Below are positions 6,217-9,839 of a stretch of 9,839 bases of DNA, piece by piece (position 1 is the first letter of the stretch; every line of letters starts with the position of its first letter). Source of the stretch: Actinomycetota bacterium (GTDB lineage: Bacteria; Actinomycetota; Actinomycetes; Streptosporangiales; Streptosporangiaceae); contig PMST01000684.1 in NCBI GenBank assembly GCA_003168295.1, forward strand, positions 1 to 9,839, given 5' to 3'. The position numbers and the translations under genes are program-made. The notes below the pieces were generated by a model, which searched no databases, was not told the DNA's origin, and was given only the letters and a program-made list of their open reading frames with translations.

Positions 6217-7962
6217 TCATGTGGCCGGCCGGATGAGCATGTTGTCGCGGTGCTGCGGGCCGCGGGGCCCGTAGTCGATGTCGGCCCCGTTGTTGCCGGT
6301 GTCGATGACCGGGGTGGGAGCGTCGAAGGGATCCATGATCGCTTCGATGAAGATCAGGGTGTCGTTCGGCGCGCTGAGTGCTTTCTCCAGGTCCGCGACG
6401 GTCTTGACCACGAACGACCGTGCTGTGGTGTCCGGCCGGAACACCTTCGGCAGCTCCGCGTAGGCCCAGTTCGCGACGTCGTTGAAGCGCGAGGTCTTGC
6501 CCAGCCAGCAGCGCTCGATGGTGTACCCGCCGTTGTTGATCAAAAAGATCACCGGCTTGTAGTCATGCCGCAGCATGGTGGACATCTCCTGCGCCGTCAG
6601 CTGGAACGAGCCGTCGCCTACGAACAGCAGGTGACGCCGTTCTGGTGCCGCGGTCAGCGTGCCGAGCAGCGATCCCACGCTGTAGCCGATCGAGCCCCAG
6701 ATGACCTGCGAGACGAACGTGCAGTCCGGCGGCAGCCGCAGCCCGGCGGAAGCGTATGACGTGCCGTCTTCGGCGACGAGCACGTCCCCGGCCCGGATGT
6801 AGCCCTGGATAGCCTGCCAGTACGCAGCCTGAGTCAGCTTGGGCGATCCGTCACCATGATCGCCCATCACCACCGTCGGCGGCGCGGACTGGCGCATGGC
6901 CCGGTTGGTGACTTGCGGGACCGCGTCGGTAACGCCGCGCAGGACCTCCTTAAGCGTCACCGCCTGGTAGTTGTCCTCACCCACGTCCACCGAGCGCCCG
7001 CGGACATGGATCGTGCCGGCGGCCAGCGAGCCGGTGAAGTCGCCCGTGGTCAGGTCGATCGGCCGGTAGCCGATGGCCAGCAGGCAGTCGCTGTTCTCGA
7101 TCGCCTCGCGTACACGCGGCTGGCTGGCCTGGCCGTTGTAGAGGCCGAGGTAATACGGGAACGTCTCGTCGATCACCGCCTTGGCCGTGGTCGCCACCGC
7201 CACCGCCACCTGTGCCTTCTCGGCCAGCTCCATGATCTCTTCCGCGGCGCAGAACCGGTCCGCGTCCAGGTCCACCAAGATCGCCGGGGACGTGGCCCGC
7301 GACAGGCGGTCGGCGATCGCGGCGGCGCACGACCGCAGCCGTTCCGGGTCGCTGGGCGGTTCTTCGAGCACCAGCGGGGCCGCCGGAACCTCGATGTCGA
7401 GGTAGCCGATGTCGGACGGCAGCTCCATGTACACCGGGAGCTTGTCCCGCCAGGCCGTGGTGATCAGCCGGTCGATCTCGGAGACCGCATTGTCCGGGGT
7501 CAGCCGGGCCTGCGCGGCGGTCACCTGCGCGTAGGCGTTGATGAACCGGTCCCAGGTCCCGTCGGCCATCGTGTGGTGCATCCCCAGGCCACGCTCCATG
7601 GACCGCAACGGAATCGACCCGCAGATGCAGATCACCGGGACGTGCTCGGCGTAGGAGCCGGCCACCCCGTTGATCGCGCTCAGGGCGCCCACGGCGTTCG
7701 TCACGATCAGCGCGGCCATGCAGTTCAGCCGAGCGTAGCCGTCCGCCGCATAGGACGCGTTCAGCTCGTTGCACGCCCCTATCCATTCCAGCGTGCCGGT
7801 GTCCTCGAGTTGCTGCAACAGCTCCAGGTTGTAGTCGCCTGGCACGCCGAACGCATGCCCGACACCGGCCTCCCGGATGCGCCGGAGCAGAAACTCTCCC
7901 ACGGTCATCGTCACGCTCTCGCGCGCGGGACTGGCCGTCGAGCGTCCAGCCGTAACTGTCAT
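6217..7962 (-). CDS. Thiamine-diphosphate 2-keto acid decarboxylase (pyruvate/indolepyruvate decarboxylase family)
   Basis: 581 aa from the ATG at 7962, with AAGGAG on the minus strand (7969-7974) 6 nt upstream; this decides against the longer reading from 8022. The enzyme converts a 2-keto acid to aldehyde plus CO2 using thiamine diphosphate and Mg2+. All signature residues are present: FGVPGDYN with Asp43, CNELNASYAADGYAR with cofactor-activating Glu66, MHHTM with the His129-His130 pair, AEDGTSYAS (397-405), the GDGS (449-452)...NN (476-477) cofactor motif, and GYTIE with Glu483. The HH pair and the GYTIE glutamate separate it from acetolactate synthase and pyruvate oxidase. Substrate may be pyruvate, indolepyruvate, phenylpyruvate or branched keto acids. 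At the pocket position two to three residues after Glu483 the sequence is RCWL where relatives have hydrophobic-Ile-His, so Trp486 may narrow the pocket. It is a single-gene unit ending at the hairpin at 6167-6205; its 5' region contains the 77-bp repeat. Confidence 0.93.
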   Translation of the reverse strand: MTVTAGRSTASPARESVTMTVGEFLLRRIREAGVGHAFGVPGDYNLELLQQLEDTGTLEWIGACNELNASYAADGYARLNCMAALIVTNAVGALSAINGVAGSYAEHVPVICICGSIPLRSMERGLGMHHTMADGTWDRFINAYAQVTAAQARLTPDNAVSEIDRLITTAWRDKLPVYMELPSDIGYLDIEVPAAPLVLEEPPSDPERLRSCAAAIADRLSRATSPAILVDLDADRFCAAEEIMELAEKAQVAVAVATTAKAVIDETFPYYLGLYNGQASQPRVREAIENSDCLLAIGYRPIDLTTGDFTGSLAAGTIHVRGRSVDVGEDNYQAVTLKEVLRGVTDAVPQVTNRAMRQSAPPTVVMGDHGDGSPKLTQAAYWQAIQGYIRAGDVLVAEDGTSYASAGLRLPPDCTFVSQVIWGSIGYSVGSLLGTLTAAPERRHLLFVGDGSFQLTAQEMSTMLRHDYKPVIFLINNGGYTIERCWLGKTSRFNDVANWAYAELPKVFRPDTTARSFVVKTVADLEKALSAPNDTLIFIEAIMDPFDAPTPVIDTGNNGADIDYGPRGPQHRDNMLIRPAT

Positions 7963-8055
7963 TTTCTTCTCCTTCGAAGCCGGGTACTCCCTGTTCAGAA
8001 GCGCCGCTGTCCATACCAGCAAACGCCAGGGCCGCCAGTGCGGGCCAATACCTGC

Positions 8056-8077
8056 CGGCTACGTGCATATATAGCCG
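8056..8077 (-). promoter_or_regulatory. Palindrome with AT-rich centre between the repeat and the decarboxylase
   Basis: CGGCTA (8056-8061) and TAGCCG (8072-8077) form 6-bp arms around a 10-nt spacer. The AT-rich TATATAT stretch here is a candidate -10 region for the decarboxylase. It occupies the same relative place as the palindrome at 9112-9124 next to the other repeat copy. Confidence 0.35.
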
Positions 8078-8079
8078 CA

Positions 8080-8156
8080 GTCGGGCGGGCTCGCCGGGCG
8101 TGTAACGACACCATAGGCACCGGCCGAGCCGCCGCTAATCAGTAAAACGACTTAAA
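8080..8156 (-). repeat. 77-bp inverted repeat, left copy (upstream of the decarboxylase)
   Basis: Compared with the reverse complement of 9032-9108, it matches in 70 of 77 positions without gaps. The gene-distal 31 bp (8126-8156) are identical, including the AT-rich core TAATCAGTAAAACGACTTAA. All seven differences lie in the gene-proximal part. Identity stops sharply at the distal end (after 8156) and fades gradually towards the gene. It lies 118-194 bp upstream of the decarboxylase start, so it is best read as a regulatory module; a transposon-like terminal repeat is the alternative. Confidence 0.85.
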
Positions 8157-8447
8157 AACGCTGAGAGCAGACGCGGACAATGTCTAGGCCTCACGTCCGT
8201 CGCCACCCGACGGACGTCGCGTGGTCCGGCGTAATCGTCGGCTCTCGATAGGCAGGCCCTCGATAGGAGGCCGCCTGGCTGTCCTGCTTCCGCGCCAGTC
8301 TGCATAGTGCCTCGCGCCGGAAATGGTCAATCGCAGGGATGGCGTCCGGTCCTATCACAGGTAGAACTCCCATTATGCGGTCGGGAACTGACGTCGATCG
8401 CGGGACGAACCCCATTAGCCCTGAACCCTCATCCAAAGAAGGACGCC
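8157..8447. other. 291-bp non-coding leader between the left repeat and the secreted-protein gene
   Basis: No convincing gene. It holds the hairpin at 8193-8217 and a short direct repeat CTCGATAGG at 8244-8252 and 8259-8267 (15-bp period). The promoter of the secreted-protein gene should lie here, but I cannot point to a clear -35/-10 pair. Confidence 0.6.
8193..8217. promoter_or_regulatory. Perfect 10-bp stem hairpin or operator
   Basis: ACGTCCGTCG (8193-8202) and CGACGGACGT (8208-8217) are perfect inverted repeats around the loop CCACC. There is no T tract. It could be a protein-binding site or a transcript structure upstream of the secreted-protein gene. Confidence 0.5.
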
Positions 8448-9008
8448 ATGCATTTCTCCATGTCCCCCCGCAGGCTGGCTGGCGTAGCGGCCCTGGCCTG
8501 CGCTGCGGTCCTGACCCCGGTAACCGCCCTGGCGGCGACCGGAGGTCCGGCCGCCGCCGCCAGCACGCCCGCCTGTACCACATCTGGGCTGGTCATCTGG
8601 CTGAACACGTCCGGCAGCGGCTACGCCGGAGGCGAAGACTACACCCTCAACTTCACCAACCTGTCCGGCCACGCCTGCACGCTGCGCGGCTACCCGGGGG
8701 TCTCAGCGGTCAGCCTCAGCGGCCGTCGGATCGGCCACCCAGCCGGCTGGGTGGCCGCCACGCCGGCCACGGTCAGCCTCGCCGTCGGCGCCACCGCGAC
8801 CGCGGGACTGCAGGTCTCCGACCCGGGCGACTTCGGCACCGCCTGCTTCCTGCCCGGGCCGCAGGGCCGGGCGGGTAAGTTCCCCACGGCGGCCGGGCTG
8901 CGCGTCTACCCGCCGAATCAGTTCGCCTCCAAGGTGATCCCCTTCCCCTTCTCCGCGTGCTACCGCACCGCGCCCGTCTGGATGTACGCAAAACCGGTGC
9001 AGGGCTAA
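8448..9008 (+). CDS. Secreted DUF4232-type small protein
   Basis: 186 aa from the ATG at 8448, with GAAGGA at 8438-8443 and a 4-nt gap. A longer in-frame start at 8307 is rejected because it would bury the signal peptide. Residues 1-29 form a Sec signal (MSPRR, a hydrophobic core, then a TALA-A cleavage site), with no lipobox. The mature part matches the pattern of actinobacterial DUF4232 proteins: LNFTNLSGHACTLRGYPGVSAVSL (67-90), a hydrophobic TVSLAVGATATAGLQV strand pair (108-123), and a C-terminal LRVYPPNQ...IPFPFSACYRTAP segment. Four cysteines (43, 77, 133, 161) could make two disulfides. The function of the family is unknown; these are exported, beta-rich domains. The gene sits alone between the two arms of the 77-bp inverted repeat. 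Confidence 0.88.
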   Translation: MHFSMSPRRLAGVAALACAAVLTPVTALAATGGPAAAASTPACTTSGLVIWLNTSGSGYAGGEDYTLNFTNLSGHACTLRGYPGVSAVSLSGRRIGHPAGWVAATPATVSLAVGATATAGLQVSDPGDFGTACFLPGPQGRAGKFPTAAGLRVYPPNQFASKVIPFPFSACYRTAPVWMYAKPVQG

Positions 9009-9031
9009 TGAAGAGCCGCCTGCTGCGGCGC

Positions 9032-9108
9032 TTTAAGTCGTTTTACTGATTAGCGGCGGCTCCGCCGGTGCCTAGGTTGTTGTTATACGCTCGGCGAGCC
9101 CGCCTGAC
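9032..9108 (+). repeat. 77-bp inverted repeat, right copy (upstream of decarboxylase remnant and cydA)
   Basis: Partner of 8080-8156, in the opposite orientation on the chromosome but the same orientation relative to its own downstream gene. Positions 9032-9062 are identical to the left copy. A CGGCGG-CT-CCGCCG palindrome here is broken by one change in the left copy. It begins 23 bp after the secreted-protein stop and ends 66 bp before the ATG at 9175, so it is the promoter region of the right-hand unit. Confidence 0.85.
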
Positions 9109-9111
9109 GAT

Positions 9112-9124
9112 AGGCATGATGCCT
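9112..9124 (+). promoter_or_regulatory. 13-nt palindrome next to the right repeat copy
   Basis: AGGCAT-G-ATGCCT is a perfect palindrome three bases past the repeat, 50 bp before the ATG at 9175. It lies in the same relative place as the 8056-8077 palindrome, with residual similarity (ATGCCTGTGGCCG versus ATGCACGTAGCCG). It is a candidate operator or promoter-proximal site. Confidence 0.4.
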
Positions 9125-9174
9125 GTGGCCGTTCCGGCGCATGCGTGAGCCCGTTCAGAAAGGGACAATAAACA

Positions 9175-9282
9175 ATGCCATCGAAAACCAGGCCTTCGAC
9201 TATTTCGGTCGGGGATTTCTTGCTGCGGCGCTTGCGTGTGGCCGGTATCTCGCATTTGTTCGGTGTGGCCGGCGCGTCATGA
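9175..9282 (+). pseudogene. 35-codon N-terminal remnant of a second 2-keto acid decarboxylase, now a cydA leader
   Basis: The ATG at 9175 follows AAAGGGA (9159-9165) with a 9-nt gap, and the frame ends at TGA 9280-9282 after 35 residues. Residues 9-34 (TISVGDFLLRRLRVAGISHLFGVAGA) align without gaps to the N-terminus of the neighbouring decarboxylase (TMTVGEFLLRRIREAGVGHAFGVPGD), with 16 of 26 identical. The match ends at FGV, just before the conserved GDYN. No continuation in any frame follows, so this is a deletion rather than a frameshift. The TGA overlaps the cydA ATG as ATGA. The piece may be translated as a short leader that brings ribosomes to cydA, which has no ribosome binding site of its own. 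Conservation of the ribosome site and frame is consistent with that use, but a plain relic is possible. Confidence 0.72.
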
Positions 9283-9839
9283 TTCACTCCGGCCAGGTGA
9301 CGCTGCTAGCTGCCGCCCAGGTCGGCGATGTGGTTCCGGCGCGTGCGCAGATGGCGGCCACGCTGGGATTCCACATCATCCTGGCTTGCCTGGGGATCGC
9401 GTTGCCGTCGATCGTGCTGCTGGCCGAGTTCGTCGGCTTGCGGCGCGGTAACGAGGTGGCGATGCGGCTGGCGCGGCGCTGGTCGCAGGCGATGGGGGTG
9501 ACCGTCGCGGTCGGGGCGGTCACCGGCACCGTGCTGTCGTTCGAGATGGGCCTGCTGTGGCCGGGGCTGCTGCGCCAGTACGGGGCAGTGCTGGGACTGC
9601 CGTTCGGGCTCGAGGGCATCTTCTTTTTCCTGGAGGCGATCTTCACCGGGATCTACCTGTGGAGCTGGGATCGCCTGCGGCCCTGGGCGCACTGGTGGTC
9701 CGGGGTGCCGATCGCGGTCAGCGGCATCTTCGGGGCGATGTCGGTGGTCGCGGTGAACGCTTGGATGAACCAGCCGGGTGGGTTCACCCAGCGCGGCGGC
9801 CAGATCACCTCGGTCGACCCGTGGCAGGTGTTCTTCAAC
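9279..9839 (+). CDS. cydA: Cytochrome bd quinol oxidase subunit I, 3' end beyond the window
   Basis: 187 codons from the ATG at 9279, open to the last base. The N-terminal third of subunit I of a cytochrome bd or cyanide-insensitive-type oxidase is clear: QMAATLGFHIILACLGIALP with His32 at the place of the haem ligand of helix 1, ARRWSQAMGVTVAVGAVTGTVLSFEMGLLWPGL (65-97), GLPFGLEGIFFFLEAIFTGIYLWSWDRL with the conserved Glu112 and Glu119, and WMNQPGGF (162-169). Four membrane helices are visible, at about 28-51, 72-94, 110-130 and 139-161. The enzyme oxidises quinol and reduces oxygen to water in the cytoplasmic membrane. The start overlaps the stop of the decarboxylase remnant (ATGA), and no purine-rich site precedes it, so translation is probably coupled to that leader. 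The second haem-ligand His and Met and the subunit II gene would lie beyond the edge. Confidence 0.92.
   Translation, partial: MIHSGQVTLLAAAQVGDVVPARAQMAATLGFHIILACLGIALPSIVLLAEFVGLRRGNEVAMRLARRWSQAMGVTVAVGAVTGTVLSFEMGLLWPGLLRQYGAVLGLPFGLEGIFFFLEAIFTGIYLWSWDRLRPWAHWWSGVPIAVSGIFGAMSVVAVNAWMNQPGGFTQRGGQITSVDPWQVFFN

Noticed and set aside
6856..8145. 429-codon plus-strand frame opposite the decarboxylase
   Set aside because: Shadow frame of a well-supported gene; low-complexity Arg/Gly/His/Val-rich translation and no known motif.
8080..9108. Composite transposon or insertion sequence bounded by the 77-bp repeats
   Set aside because: No transposase between the arms, no target-site duplication at the edges, and similarity fades gradually on the gene side, which fits promoter duplication better. 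Kept only as an alternative.
1..9839. CRISPR array, tRNA or rRNA genes, riboswitch
   Set aside because: No regularly spaced repeats, no tRNA or rRNA-like segments and no known riboswitch core seen on either strand.

Overview
The window is high-GC DNA with actinomycete-style gene structure: GTG and ATG starts, GGA-type ribosome binding sites, strong third-position G/C, LAL-type LuxR regulators and a Sec-exported DUF4232-type protein. It fits a soil-type member of the Actinomycetota. The genus cannot be fixed from sequence reading alone.

Layout. 1-3366 (minus strand): an apparent two-gene operon, a 765-aa LAL/MalT-like ATP-binding LuxR regulator followed 6 nt later by an exported family 8 glycoside hydrolase (endoglucanase-like) whose 3' end runs off the window at base 1. 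3367-3771: divergent intergenic region with nested TGTGA/TCACA half-sites and a 17-bp repeated motif. 3772-5178 (plus): NAD(P)-dependent aldehyde dehydrogenase of the class-3 type. 5179-6150 (plus): non-coding spacer, then the decayed C-terminal third of a second LAL regulator, broken by an extra G in a G6 run and by a roughly 70-bp G/C palindromic element. 6167-6205: strong 16-bp-stem hairpin, a likely bidirectional terminator. 6217-7962 (minus): thiamine-diphosphate 2-keto acid decarboxylase (pyruvate/indolepyruvate decarboxylase family) with all catalytic residues. 8080-9108: a 77-bp inverted repeat (70/77 identical) flanking an 875-bp segment with the small secreted protein. 9175-9839 (plus): a 35-codon remnant of the N-terminus of a second decarboxylase, overlapping by ATGA the start of a cytochrome bd oxidase subunit I gene (cydA) that runs off the right edge.

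How it fits together. The 77-bp repeat lies upstream of both the decarboxylase and the decarboxylase-remnant/cydA unit, in the same orientation relative to each. Its gene-distal 31 bp are identical and include an AT-rich core. The simplest reading is a shared regulatory module from an ancestral decarboxylase promoter. On the right side a deletion or rearrangement would have removed the decarboxylase body and placed cydA under its promoter and translation start. The decarboxylase (2-keto acid to aldehyde), the aldehyde dehydrogenase (aldehyde to acid) and the bd oxidase (quinol oxidation, often under low oxygen) together suggest an oxygen- or redox-responsive locus. That is inference. The GH8/LAL operon is a separate carbohydrate-related unit.
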